The translations under genes were made by a program, and so were the position numbers. Below the pieces are notes generated by a model, which saw only the letters and a list, made by a program, of their open reading frames with translations, had not been told where the DNA came from and ran no database searches. From the NCBI GenBank assembly GCA_964019155.1, contig OZ025239.1, forward strand, positions 80,795,416-80,859,415: 64,000 bases of DNA. The letters run 5' to 3'. This stretch comes from Osedax fenrisi (Eukaryota; Annelida; Polychaeta; Sabellida; Siboglinidae). Of this stretch, positions 13,031 to 25,200 are shown piece by piece. Each line of letters starts with the position of its first letter. Within the stretch, counting starts at the first letter, position 1.

Positions 13031-13483
13031 AGTAACCACTCTACAAGGAGCGTTAGCCCTTGATTCGGGAAAAAAGTAACCTAGTTTTGTCAATAAAAAT
13101 GTTAAAATATTTCCTGGATTTTATTTTTGTAAATTCATAGAAATATTAAAAAAAATATGATTATGTTGTTTATTTTTTAGAACAATTTCTAAAAGAGTAT
13201 AATAATATGTTATATATACATATTAATAGAAATATATATCATCTTATTTTAATTATGTATTAATTTAATAATTAAAAAAAAAATTATAATAAACAATTTA
13301 TAATATTTTTTGAGTTTTTTTTATATTGTTGATTCTATAATAATCTTAATGTGTTATTAAATTATGAAATATTTAATAATTTCCATTAAGAATACTCCCA
13401 GGCTTATCAATTCTAAAATGATGAGCCAGCTTAATGACCCCCCTATGCCCCTCCTGTAACACCCCCACCCCGCCCCCCTGTAG

Positions 13484-13615
13484 ACTATTACCTGATGGAC
13501 GCCGCGAGTCTACTGCCCTCCCTAGCTCTAGACCTGCACCCCCGTGATGTGGTGCTGGACATGTGCGCTGCTCCAGGGGGAAAGTCCCTCGCCCTACTTC
13601 AGACCCTCTGCCCGG
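13484..13615 (+). CDS. NSUN4: NSUN4 exon with SAM motif I
   Basis: The acceptor is CCCCCCTGTAG before 13484, with a strongly C-rich tract upstream. The exon enters with two bases (AC) of a split codon and encodes YYLMDAASLL...VVLDMCAAPGGKSLALLQ. It leaves after one base of the glycine codon at donor G|GTTCGT. AAPGGK is the conserved SAM-binding loop of RsmB/NSUN methyltransferases. The previous exon must end in phase 1 and is not visible in the window. Confidence 0.94.
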
Positions 13616-16600
13616 GTTCGTAGCCAGACACTCATAGTCGATGTTGTTATGTTTATTATGTAGTAATCGTAATGATACTGATAATGATAATGACAATAAC
13701 AAATCACATTTTCTTAAACACAGCATTATCAAAGTATATCAAAGTATTTTAAATAATTTTTTTAATACGTTTCCCTAGTTTAGTATATAATTAAAGACTT
13801 TATAAAGAGAAAATAGAATTAAAAAATTAAAAATTAATCTGATCGAAATATTATTTATAAAAAATATAAAAATATATCATATATGAAAATATTTCTGATC
13901 AATTAATGTTGTCAAACTTTTACATTATATATATATATTTATATTGTTGTTGTTCAATGATATATTCATTGATTATTATATAAATATTAATGTGATCAAA
14001 ATAATAAGTATCACTGGTTAACAAATTATTTATAAAGAAATCAAATTTATAAAGATGATATTTGTATTATATATATATATTTATTCTAAAACTTTAATAT
14101 GTATTTTTAGTTTCTTATTTTGAAATTTGAGTGATTTCAATCATCACCTCTATTTTAATCCACCGTTCATAGTTTTCGTATATCGAGTTAAAAATATTAA
14201 TTAAGTAAATATTACGAATATTAGTATAGTTTCCTCGATCGCTAATACATCGCGCCTTCTCACGTAAGCCGAGCGCTACGCACCAGCACCCCCGATGACC
14301 CCTGTTGACCCCTCCCCCCCCCGCGTAGGCGTGCTGGATTGCATCGACAGCTCAAGGTCCCGTCAGCGCCGTCTCTCCGACGTGATGACCTGGTACGTAC
14401 CCCGAGATGTGCGCGAGACCGTCATCAGCGTACACGTTAAGGACGCCACTAAGCTCGACGTCACCGATGTCTACGATAAGGTACCCGATGAGGAGAGGAG
14501 GAGGAGGGGGAGGAGGAGGAGGAGAGGAGGAGGAGGGAGAGATGACCGGGCGCCAGTCGTAGTGACATTGTACTATGTAGTTAATGTGTTTACCTTCTAC
14601 AGATTCAATATGTTTATATGTGTGTATTATCAATATACTACGCCCTATTAGTAATATTATTCAATATATATATATATGTTATATAACATATACAAATACT
14701 TTATGTTATGTAATTAAAGAAGCTATACATATAGGCGTACTACAGATCGTGATAAAGCCGACCTATCTCAATCTCTAAATGTGTTCAACGGTAGGTAGGG
14801 ATTCACTAGTAATGTATGCCCATTAAAGTGGGGGGGGGGGGGCTTAGCTCTATACACCTATTAGAGGGGGGGGCGCTTAGGTCTATACACCTACTAGAAG
14901 TGGGGGGGGGGGCGCTTAGCTTTATACACCTGCTAGAGAGTGCGACTATGTAAACTTATCCATAAGTATAACAAGTTTATTTATAAAAATACATAACAAT
15001 GAATAGTTTAATATACATAAGAGATTGAAATGGCAATGTGTCACTAATAATGTAGGCTTATAAAGCTAGTGATGTCATGCACTAATAGCCTGTTGCACGT
15101 TATAAGATATACGAGAGACGTCTATTTATAACTTTAAATACGAGAACAGCGGCTGAGCAAATGTCGCGATGTACAACCTAAACTATATCACCTGTCACTC
15201 AGATTCTGGTGGACGCCCCCTGTCAGAACGATCGTCACGTTCTCTCGCAAGACGACAACAATCTGTTCAAGAAGTCGCGGCAGAAAGAGCGTCTCAGCAT
15301 GCACGTTACGCAGAAACACTTGCTATTGTTAGTGATGATGACAGCTTAGTGAAGGTGTGAGAATGTAGGTGGCGTACACGGTTACCCAGTTAATGGACGC
15401 TTGTCTAAATGTTTTAATTGATTTCTCTATTATAAGAACAGGTCCTGCATCTTGAGCTATCAGACCAGCTATCATATTGTGTTATAATCTAATATCAACA
15501 TCAATAGCGTAATATCTATTATGTTTAGACATTTTTAATTAAGGTGATTATTAATATTTTCAATCTATTTAATTTTGTTTTTATATTAAATCATGACTCA
15601 TCATGACTAATCATGACGTACAAGATGGCCGTTGTTATCTGGCGTGTGTCATTATTCAGCGTAACTGTTTTATGTGTGTGTATTTATATACACATGTCTA
15701 GGTTTTGTATCCAATCACAGGTGTTTATAACAATGATACCATGTCAATAATAATAATATGAATGTATGTATGTGTGTATGCTACTACCAAAGATTTTTCT
15801 AAGGAAATATATAACACTTATGCGAAATCGTGTAATTCGATTATGTATGCAAAAATAACATCGCCACCTACTTAATTGTTGGTAAAATGTGTTGTTTATA
15901 ATGTAAATTCGTATTAAACTATACACATATACAATGTAAAATAATATGTTTTAAATTATTATTTATATAATGAAAACTGTGTGTTCATTACTAATATATA
16001 ACAAAGTAATAGGATATGTTGGTTTTAAATGCTATACAAATCTATGTGACAAGTAAAAGCTAACTTATATTGCATATAATTGAATAGAACAATGAAAACA
16101 TTGTTCTATGAAAATCGCTGCATACCTAAATCTATTTCAGTGATTTCGATAATACTGCTAGCAGCGGGATACATGAATATTAATCATGTTACATAGATAT
16201 GGAGTGTTATATTTTAGCTATTACTACACCCCCCCCCACATCTAACTCCACCCCCCCCCACACAACTAACCCCACCCACCCCCACACATCTAACTCCACC
16301 CCCCCCTCACACAACTAACCCCCCCCCCACACAACTAACCCCACCCCCCCCCCACACATCTAACCCCCCCCACCCCCCCACACATCTAACCCCACCCCCC
16401 CCCCACCCCACAGATCAGCGCTGCGTTACTGTAAACCAGGAGGTACTATCGTGTACGCGACGTGTACCCTGAACGTGAGACAGAATGACGGGGTTATCAG
16501 GGAGGTCAAGGAGATATGCGGCGGGGCTAGCGGTGGGGCTGGCTTCGATGTGGTGTCTCTGCATCAGTTACGCGACACCTTCTCCGATACCTTCACATTC

Positions 16601-18794
16601 TCCGTTAGTGGTGGTGGTGGTGGTGGTGGTGGTGGTTAGTCATCAGTAAGTCATCGATGTCTGCTGGTTATACTTCACATCTTTCTTATTAAGCCGTTAT
16701 TACACACCGCTAGTATCAAGTGCAACATCGAGTGCAGTAACAAGTCGTCGCCTAAAATCTATGAAAAGTTATATTTTCGAGTAACAAGTCGCCGTTCTTG
16801 ATGCTCGCTATGTGAACAGCTAATTTGCTCGGTAACAAGCGCAGTAACAATTCGCCGAGCTCACGGTACTTGATGCTCGCTATCTGAACACCAATAATAA
16901 TGTATATTGAGCAACAAGTGCAGTAACAAATCGCCGTGCTTGATGCTAGCGATGTGTACACCACTTTAGAAATATCTGTGATTCACATATTTTACATAAA
17001 TTCAATAGAAATTCATTGCTGTTCTGTTTTTGTCTATATAATAGATGCATACTTTTATTTTGAATTATTTTAAAGTTTGAATATTACAATTTATGTTATC
17101 AAGAGTTGTCGATGGTAAATAACAATATATAACATCTACTTACGACCTATATCAACTCAATAATAATATTAATAATGTAAATAGTGTTCATTAAATTAAT
17201 AATTATATATAATACATAATCTATACATTTTATTTACAAAATTACCTGTATTATATCAGACCAACAACTTAAGAAAATTAAAAAAACTTAAAAACGTGCA
17301 TTTTCGTATCTATTTACATGTGTCCACGTGAAGGTAGTGCTTACCCTTAAGGGTAGGTGTGACCATTGTTCTATAAATAGATTTGTACATGTATTTAATA
17401 GGACAAATAGTGATAGTAGTAACTAAAAGTATATTAACTATTTTTTAATTTATTTATTAAATACAATATTTAACATAATGATAGATATTATATAGATCTA
17501 TAATAATTGCATTTTTTATAGAATATAAAAGAAAATATTTAATATAAAATTATGTTTTACTAATAAATTATTATTATTTTGAAAATAAAAGATAAAATTA
17601 TGAATATTTTAAAATTTACTAATTATTATATTAAAAAAAAATGTAGATATTATGTATATATTCTAAATTGTAATATACAAATAAAATACAATATAATTAT
17701 GAAAAATGTATGAAATATATACAGACGATAAATTATCACATTATGTTATTATAAATAAATAGCCACCTATAAAATGTTAGTTATTTAAATGTATATATAA
17801 TATTATTTTTTATAGCTTTTAAAATTATAAAAATGATCTTATTCATTAAATTATGACGATTATGAAATTTATTAATTTGTTATCAAATTATTATTTAAAT
17901 GATATACTTTTAAGTGTTTATTTTATAGTTATATTTTACCTAAAAACTTAATTTATATATCATTTTAAAGATAATTTAATATTTAAATAATATTATACAA
18001 AAAAAAATGTGAAACACATTTGATGTTCTCAATTTCAGTGGTTGCACCTACCCTAAATACATCATTAGCCATCTCTAGTAGTGTTCGTGCAATGCACCGT
18101 ACATCGTTATTTCCATAAATAAATGTTATTTTATTCGTCATTTAATTAATACTATTATTCATACTGACCTAATTCATATATCCATACATGATTGTAAATA
18201 AAGTAAAATGAAGGCAATTCATAACAATGTGATTTATTCACCCATCACTTATTATAATCAATATAATCAGATATACGTATTGTATTCATATTTAATAATA
18301 TCAACAATGTAATTATGTAATTTTATTTTATATTATTTTCAAAGTGATATCACATAAATTTGTTCACCAATCACGATAAGACAATCTCTTAATTATCTGT
18401 TATGGCTCTGCGATGTGTAGTCAGTGCACCACTAACCCCACCCTATTACACCCCCTACACAATGCTCCACTAACCACCCTACTACACCCCCTACACAATG
18501 CACCACTAACCCCCCTACCCCACCCCCACCCAATGCTCCACTAACCCCCCTACTACACCCCCTACACAATGCTCCACTAACCCCCCTACCCCACCCTCCC
18601 ACAATGCACCACTAACCCCCCTACCCCACCCCCCCACAATGCACTACTAACCCCCCTACCCCACCCCCACCCAATGCACCACTAACCCCCCTACCCCACC
18701 CCTACAGGAAACAGCCTACGGCCTCTTGGTGCTGCCTAACATCGTGAATAACTTTGGCCCTATGTACATCTGTAAACTAACCAAACATAAATAA
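13484..18794 (+). CDS. NSUN4: NSUN4-like mitochondrial rRNA cytosine-5 methyltransferase, 3' part of gene (five exons)
   Basis: The spliced exons 13484-13615, 14329-14480, 15203-15327, 16414-16603 and 18708-18794 encode about 228 residues with matching phases. In order they show YYLMDAASLLPSLALDL, the SAM-binding motif I VLDMCAAPGGK, a motif IV region ILVDAPC, DDNNLFKKSRQKER, the motif VI region TIVYATCTLN with the catalytic-type cysteine, and the C-terminus NIVNNFGPMYICKL. This matches the C-terminal 60 percent of NSUN4, a family of about 380 residues that methylates mitochondrial small-subunit rRNA and acts with MTERF4. The mitochondrial targeting region and the N-terminal exons are absent upstream within the window, where only satellite DNA is found. 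It converges with the Atos gene. Confidence 0.94.
14329..14480 (+). CDS. NSUN4: NSUN4 exon, Rossmann fold middle part
   Basis: The acceptor GCGTAG follows a C-rich tract. Two bases complete the split glycine codon, then VLDCIDSSRSRQRRLSDV and TWYVPRDVRETVISVHVKDA follow, corresponding to the second and third Rossmann strands of NSUN4. The exon ends DVYDK at donor AAG|GTACCC in phase 0. The open frame continuing into GAGGAGG repeats beyond 14480 is intronic. Confidence 0.92.
14820..14945 (+). repeat. Three-copy minisatellite with long G runs
   Basis: Units of about 45 bp carry a G run of 8-12 bases followed by CTTAG and CTATACACCTA(T/C)TAGA. It lies in the NSUN4 intron between 14480 and 15203. 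Confidence 0.8.
15203..15327 (+). CDS. NSUN4: NSUN4 exon with motif IV (DAPC)
   Basis: The acceptor is CACTCAG. The exon encodes ILVDAPCQNDRHVLSQDD then NNLFKKSRQKERLSMHVTQK and ends HLL plus two bases at donor TT|GTTAGT. The DAPC cysteine corresponds to the motif IV cysteine that aids product release in RNA m5C methyltransferases. The split leucine codon is completed by the first base of the next exon. Confidence 0.94.
15787..16219 (+). mobile_element. Older copy of the 456 bp TIR MITE family (in NSUN4 intron)
   Basis: Homologous along its length to the better preserved element at 22551-23006. Shared words include CGAAATCGTGTAATTCGA, GTGTTGTTTATAATGTAAAT, CAATGAAAACATTGTT and TTTCAGTGATTTCGATA. 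The left end CCAAAGATTTTTCTAAGG is recognisable, and the right terminus is decayed. Confidence 0.8.
16225..16411 (+). repeat. C-rich minisatellite abutting an NSUN4 splice acceptor
   Basis: About seven copies of a unit of the form CCCCACACA(A/T)CTAACCCCAC run directly into the CAG acceptor at 16411-16413. It forms the whole 3' intron tract. A comparable array precedes the last exon. Confidence 0.85.
16414..16603 (+). CDS. NSUN4: NSUN4 exon with catalytic motif VI (ATCTLN)
   Basis: One base completes the leucine codon, then SALRYCKPGGTIVYATCTLN carries the family's KPGG and (S/A)TC(S/T) signatures. The cysteine of ATC is the position of the catalytic nucleophile. The exon continues NVRQNDGVIREV and FDVVSLHQLRDTFSDTFTFS and ends in phase 0 at donor TCC|GTTAGT. 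The (GGT)n run after 16610 is intronic. Confidence 0.94.
17351..18053. mobile_element. 703 bp TTAA-type MITE in the last NSUN4 intron
   Basis: The left end is TTAA|GGGTAGGTGTGACCA and the right end is TGGTTGCACCTACCC|TAAA, giving about 15 bp of imperfect inverted termini. The left TTAA duplication is intact and the right one appears mutated to TAAA. Size, GGG termini and target resemble the elements at 5670-6282 and 48435-49053. The interior is AT-rich and non-coding. Confidence 0.65.
18427..18706 (+). repeat. C-rich minisatellite before the last NSUN4 exon
   Basis: Tandem units of about 33-38 bp of the form CACTAACCCCCCTACCCCAC plus CCCCCACAATGCAC run up to the acceptor CCTACAG at 18701-18707. 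The array serves as the 3' intron tract of the terminal exon. Confidence 0.85.
18708..18794 (+). CDS. NSUN4: NSUN4 terminal coding exon
   Basis: Enters in phase 0 and encodes ETAYGLLVLPNIVNNFGPMY then ICKLTKHK and TAA. The stretch from LVLPN to FGPMYICK is the conserved C-terminal strand region of NSUN4. The stop is at 18792-18794. Confidence 0.93.
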   Translation, partial: ETAYGLLVLPNIVNNFGPMYICKLTKHK

Positions 18795-18795
18795 A
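18790..18795 (+). promoter_or_regulatory. AATAAA overlapping the NSUN4 stop codon
   Basis: The hexamer AATAAA overlaps TAA. It could serve as the poly(A) signal, but other AT-rich hexamers follow and no cleavage site can be identified from sequence. Confidence 0.3.
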
Positions 18796-20798
18796 CAATA
18801 GAAACCAGCGATCTTCATTATTTACGTCAAGTACCCCGTATCGTCTACGATATAAGTATACTTACATCTTTAGACGCGTACACCAACTTATCCCATACTT
18901 TGCAATCATTGTGCGAGGCGGATTTATATTTATATATATTATTCAACCATTGAGGATACATCCTTTTAATATATAATTGTTAATAGTTGAAGGACATGCA
19001 TGTTCTGTTTGATACAGTGTCCGTTACAGCTTGACCTATCCTGACCGGTGACCTTGACCTCCTACTTATGCGTTGTAACCACTCCCTTTACTGACCTTCA
19101 CTACCCTCTACTCTCCCTCTGTTCACACTACTGTTCACACTACATCGATGACAGCTGACTCCACAGGCTGTATGCTGCATAACTAAACCTAGTCCAGCCC
19201 TATGATTGTATAGCTTACATATTCGCATACATACTATATTGGTTCACTTAATGGATAGATCTAACAATCTACTCAAATCATGTGTTGTTATTCTTTTATC
19301 CATTGTCTCGAAGTGATGATTATTAATGAATGCATTGTAGTACATTAGTAGTATTATAATGTTGTATTATCATTATATTATTACAAAGTTAAATATTTCA
19401 TAAAAATATATATTATTGAAATAAAGAAAAACACAACATTTACCATAAAATAAAGATAAAAATAAATAATAACAAGCATTAGAAATAATAATAAAGAGCT
19501 TTTCAGAGAATGAGAAATCTGTAATCATCTATTAACAATATTAATGGTGTATCTACTGCATATTTTAATGCATAAAATGTATTTTACATATCTATACATT
19601 ATAGGTTAAACTGATCTATAAAGTATCACAAATGTGATTTTAGAATGCTATTTAGGTATAAAATTCTACCTATTTTGATAAAATTATGAGTAAAAGAAAA
19701 TGATTCAAAAATGACAGATTTCTGATATTGTAGAGTTGTTTTTCAATAGTTTCAATTTAGTAATGTAAGTAATTTAGTAATTTCAGTATTTAGTATTTTA
19801 AATCCAAAAACAGATAAAAAAATAGATAGCATTCTACAATTACATTTTTGATAATTAATAGATATTTTAACCTTTAATATTTGTACATGTTTATAGTGTA
19901 TATTAATTAAACAATTTTAAAAATAATGAATTTGAATACCGTATATGCCCTTAATAAATTTATAGATTATAGTAGAGATATTTAAAGATTATATTAGGTA
20001 CAAATTAAATGTTTAGAAATAATATACAATAGCACATATTATTGAAATAAAATATATATCATATATACTAGTTATATATAGTTATAGCTATAAGTATAAG
20101 TATACTTTAATTAACATAATCTACTATTGATAGGAAAAGATAATAGCGTGTAGATTTATATTAACCTTATATTTATTAATATAGACACATTTAAACATAC
20201 CAATTGGTTAGTTATATCTGCCATGAGAATATGTATTACAATCTGGAGTCATATTAATATATAACATACTTTATGAATGAAATTGTAACATATTTTTAAA
20301 TATATATATAATCGATAAAAGATCTTTATTAGTGAAATAAAACTTCTACCATGATGCTAACATCGATGGAGGAATATTACTATAGCTGATACGTTCATCT
20401 ATACTATCTCAATAGTTACATCCGACCATGTAATTCAAGGGATTGATATTATCTATAGTTAAAAAAGTGTCCTTAAGAATATAATATTATATTTATTAGA
20501 CTAGAGTAAAGAATCGAAATAAACTATTTTATATCTACTATTAGTCGTAATACAAACAGGTTATAGCCGTTCTACTGCATCTACTCTAATGATAACTATC
20601 TATGAATTAATGTGTTTTATCAAATATAATAGTGTATTGATAATTTATTTTTCTAATATTTATAAATCAATATTAATAGAAACATATATATTTACATTAT
20701 ATTTCCACACAATTCTTATTAAAAATGTAGAACAGAAATTTACTTTAATAAAATATAACGTTTAATATAGTGTAACTTGTAAATGATGTTTATACGAA
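18796..20798. other. Convergent intergenic region, no gene seen
   Basis: AT-rich sequence between the NSUN4 3' end and the interspersed repeat at 20799. There are no GC-rich exon-like islands and no frames with coding character on either strand. Confidence 0.5.
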
Positions 20799-21265
20799 CA
20801 ATGACAGGACGTCTGCTTATGTATATCTTAGGAAATTGTTATTTTACACTCGAGTGTTTTATTGTATGTCATAACCATGATCCAAGAGTACAAATTTGAA
20901 TTTTATACAAAAAGCAATACAAAAACTGGTTTTTAAATCAATAATTTCAATATGATTATATTAAATACATAATATAGTTTAATACATATATTATATGGAA
21001 TGTCGACATGAGTAATATAAAAAAACATTGTTCAATTCAAACCCAATTTAAAAATAATTTGTGTTTTAATAAATATTTATATAGAAATACAAAATTAAAA
21101 TTAGAAAAGCATTTCATTTTACAAATAAATCAATATCTCAGGTTCAAAGATTGAAATTATTTATATATAATTAAATATACCATTGAAAAGTATCTAGTTT
21201 GGAGTATACAAAATAACCATTAATGAAATAGAGAGAAGATATCCTGTCCTTGTTATGAGTTAGGA
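20799..21265 (+). mobile_element. About 460 bp interspersed repeat, family R460 copy 1
   Basis: Starts CAATGACAGGACGTCTGCTTA and ends near GATATCCTGTCCTTGTTATG, with short imperfect inverted ends (ACAGGA / TCCTGT). Related copies lie at 48081-49130 (interrupted) and, inverted, at 56715-57175. Shared landmarks include GGAATGTCGACATGAGTAAT in this copy against GAATGTCGACATCAATAAT near 48279. It is non-coding. The family name is mine. Confidence 0.7.
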
Positions 21266-21368
21266 ATTATTATTATTTCTATATTGTTATTATATCATTA
21301 GTAATATCATTATTATTAGTATTAGTATTTATATTAATATACTCATTAAGAAATATGATACATGATCA

Positions 21369-21374
21369 TTTATT
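21369..21374 (-). promoter_or_regulatory. Candidate poly(A) signal of the Atos gene
   Basis: AATAAA on the minus strand, about 600 bases beyond the Atos stop codon. It is the first clear hexamer I found downstream of the stop; its use is unproven. Confidence 0.3.
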
Positions 21375-21970
21375 TGATAGTGAACAAAGAAGTAAGATAA
21401 TAACAAGATGTCGTCAGGGAGATCACAAGTAAACAATGAATAACGAGGTCAAATGTCACGAAGAGGTCGGAGGTTGTTATTTCCATTGTTGTAGTAGTCG
21501 TCATTGTAAGAGATAGGCGCGCGTGTTGTGTGTATTCTTCGGTTTTGAAGGTCGATAACGAGGTCAATCGGAGAGAGAGAGATACCCGTAATCTGGCATC
21601 GTTGCTATTATTGATGATATGGCGTAATGGTACATCTTTATCGCAGCTGGCACTTTGGGGGTAGGGCGGGGGGAAGTTATCGCGCACACAGAAACATACA
21701 AATAGGGACATACGGACTGTTGTCGGAATAAAGAAGAGGCGGGCTACCGGAGATGCACATCGTGGGGGGCGGGGGAGAAAGTCTTTGAGCGCTGGGGATC
21801 ACAGTGAAGGTTTCACACGCATTATAATTAATCGATAATTAATAATTAATAATAATGACGATGATGATGATGATGAAAACTGATCGTAAAATAAAATGAT
21901 AATAGCGATAATAAAATGATAATTAAAATGATCAATGATAATAATGAAAGTAATGCAGGGGCAGCGGGTA

Positions 21971-22127
21971 TTATTCGCGATCCGAGAACTGAGGCATTCT
22001 GGGATATTCGGTGAACGAGCGTAGTTCGTAGTTGGCAACTTGAGAGTGGAATTCGAACTTGTCCTGACCGACGATAATTCTGATGTCGGTGTGAAGGTAG
22101 ATACGGCGAGACGCTGAACTTGTACAC
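21971..22127 (-). CDS. ATOS: Atos exon 12 (terminal)
   Basis: The acceptor CTAACAG is at 22128-22134. One base completes the arginine codon of YLIHLR, then CTSSASRRIYLHTDIRIIVG, ANYELRSFTEYPRMPQ and FSDRE follow before TAA (21971-21973). GRIYLHTDIR followed by YELKSFTE is the typical C-terminus of the family. Open frames in the other two readings of this exon are shadows. Confidence 0.92.
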
Positions 22128-22218
22128 CTGTTAGGTGAGGGGGCAGAGGTCAATGGGGTTAGCGTATGCTATCTTATTTTAAATATGACTATATACACTT
22201 TCATACTATTATATTAAA

Positions 22219-22254
<36 letters not shown>

Positions 22255-25200
22255 CAGTATAGTAGCTTGTAATGATACTATATACTAATATTATATTATA
22301 TTAACCATGTGACTAAATATAGACCCATTATTGATTGCACTTTCGTGATATCAAATATTAATTCAAGTTATTATACTTGTATTTATTATGTATTTATGTA
22401 GATTATTTGAGAAACTAGAACACCTTATCAAGAATATATGTTCATTGTGATATGTGATATATGATGACTAAACAAGTAATGTGTCAGTGGTCATTGACCA
22501 GTGAAGTCTATGTGATGTATAGCATTGTTAAATAACGTTGTATACTACTAGCAAAGATTTTCCGAAGGAAAGATATAACACTTACGCGAAATCGTGTAAT
22601 TCGAATTTGTATACAAAATACCCCAGTGCCACCTATAGCGGGTTACTTTTAGGAACTATGTGTTGTTTATAATGTAAATTCGTATTTAACTATACACTTT
22701 TAAAATGTTAAATACTATGCTTTAAATTAATATTTATATGATGAAAACTAAGTGTTCATTACTAATATATAAAAAACAAATATGATATGTATGTTTTAAA
22801 TGCTATAAGTATATATTTAGTGAGTAAAAGCTAATTTATATTGCATGTAATTTAATAGAGCAATGAAAACATTGTTGTATGCAAACAGAGCCGAACCTAA
22901 ATCTATTTCAGTGATTTCGATACTACTGCTAGCAGCGGTTGGGTATATTACTAAATTACGTTGCATGCATAGGGAGTGTTATATCTTTGCTTCGCAAAAT
23001 CTTTGCTACTAGTATATAAAACTAGGATTAATAGTTTATGAAAAATGTATTAAATAAATTAAATATGTATAATGCTATATACTAAATATTATAGCTAAGT
23101 ATGAAGTATGTTGTATAATATGACTACAATGTTCCTCGTAGTGCATTATTAAGTACGTTCATGCAATATTCAATAAACCTCAAAATATACCTCATGTATA
23201 TTAGTTAATAATAATTTAAAGAAATATGTAATAACGATACATTTGAAACAAAAGAGAAACTTGTAGTTAAATATAATCATCATAGAAAAGGGTTTATTGG
23301 CATTCTGGTATACATTACATAGTACTCAAATGTGATCAATAGTAGGTCTATATTTAACCATATGTGATCGTATATTTAATAAAATACAATAGTGTATCAT
23401 TACAAACTACTAGCTTATAATATATATATATATATATATATTAATATATATATATATATATATTAATATATATATTTTAATATAATAGCATTAAATTGTA
23501 TATAGCTAAATTCTCATATATATTTATAATAGTTTGAAAGTGTATGCCATAATGTTAATAGTACAAAATGCTATATTGTGCATTATTGTGAATTATAAGT
23601 GCATGGTTCTTAACAATATACTTATTTACTTTTAATAAAATATTTAATAATAAATGATAATTAATAATATCAAAGCCCAAGATACACAGTCACCTATTAA
23701 GCCTATGTAAATTGTAATATGTCACTTCACCCAACCTAGTAGGAAATGTGGGTATATATCATAGATATTAATAATATATTAATGTATTTTGTAAATAGAA
23801 ACCAGATAACATTAATTCTAAACTCACATTATTATTTTATGTATTTATTACAATAGTAATATCAAATATTAATATTATTTAGAAATAGGTGCATTATTAA
23901 TTTATTAACATTTAATAGGCATATTTCTTGTTATAATAAATTCTATTTTTTATAATAATTATAATTCAATACAAAATAAATGTAAGCAATCAAATTTTTA
24001 CCACATTTTTATCATAATTTTTATTTTAATAGAAATAAATAAAAACTAAAATATGACTTAAATTATAGAATTTAATAAGCTTTCCAATAATTTTAATTTT
24101 ATTACAATAGCATCAATATAAAAAATCTCATTAAAAAAATAAATAAATCTAATATTTCCCAAATTATATACCTTATAAATACTTATGCACAAAATTATAT
24201 ATATATTTATATAAATATACATAAAATGTATATAAATTGTGATGTATTCAAACGTTTAATTTGAAAATAATTTTAAATTAATATTAAAGTATTAATAATA
24301 TATTACACTATTTTAAGTATTTAACATTATACGAATCTAAAAATAATTATTTTATCTAATATTGATTTATAAATAGTAAACATTAAATGTACTAATTTAG
24401 TCTTTAGATTAAGTAATTATATATGTGATTGTAAATTATATGACAAATTTAAATAAATTGTATGTAAATAACAAAGAAATGTATAAATATGACCAATTCA
24501 AGATGGGCGTGTCTTAATAAATCATTAGACGGCGAATACAATTTCATTGACAATTATTGCTCGACCGTGTATCATGAGTTTTGATAGTATTATAAAATTA
24601 TAAAAATAACGAAGGTACAAATTTGTAATTTAAATTATAAATTTAAAATGACGTTAATAACAAACGGACGATACCATTAATAGGCGTAACCTGAGGTGAA
24701 TGAGGTAGCGTAGGAAACTGGGCCCGCTATCGTTATTGTCGACGGGCGTGTATAGGGTGCGCTGGCGTAGGAAGGTCGTGGCAGAGGACGGCATTTCAGA
24801 GAGGTCGTACACTATCACAAACATCTTCACCACCATATCGTTAGGGTTGAACAGTGTCTGTTGATAACGGACAGGTCGGGGGGTCATAGTTAATCACTTA
24901 TTTAGGCATCAATTTAGTTTGAAAATTTAAATACTTATTATGCGGGGGCCGTTAATCTATTAAGGGGTTCGCCATTCATTTTGAAAATTATCCTTAATAC
25001 ATTTTTTATGTTAAAATTATTCATTAATTCATTAAAAAAGTATGTTTCATTAAACTTGGTAAAAACCCTACACAATATGAGAGAGTTGAACAACTGGTGT
25101 AATAACATTAAATAGATTATTCAATATTTATAAGGTTTTAAAACTTAAAAAATTATTATATTATGTAAACATTTCTTATTTATTAACAATTTAAATATGA

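Noticed and set aside
13373..13732. 119-codon minus-strand frame
   Set aside because: Antisense shadow of the NSUN4 exon 13484-13615.
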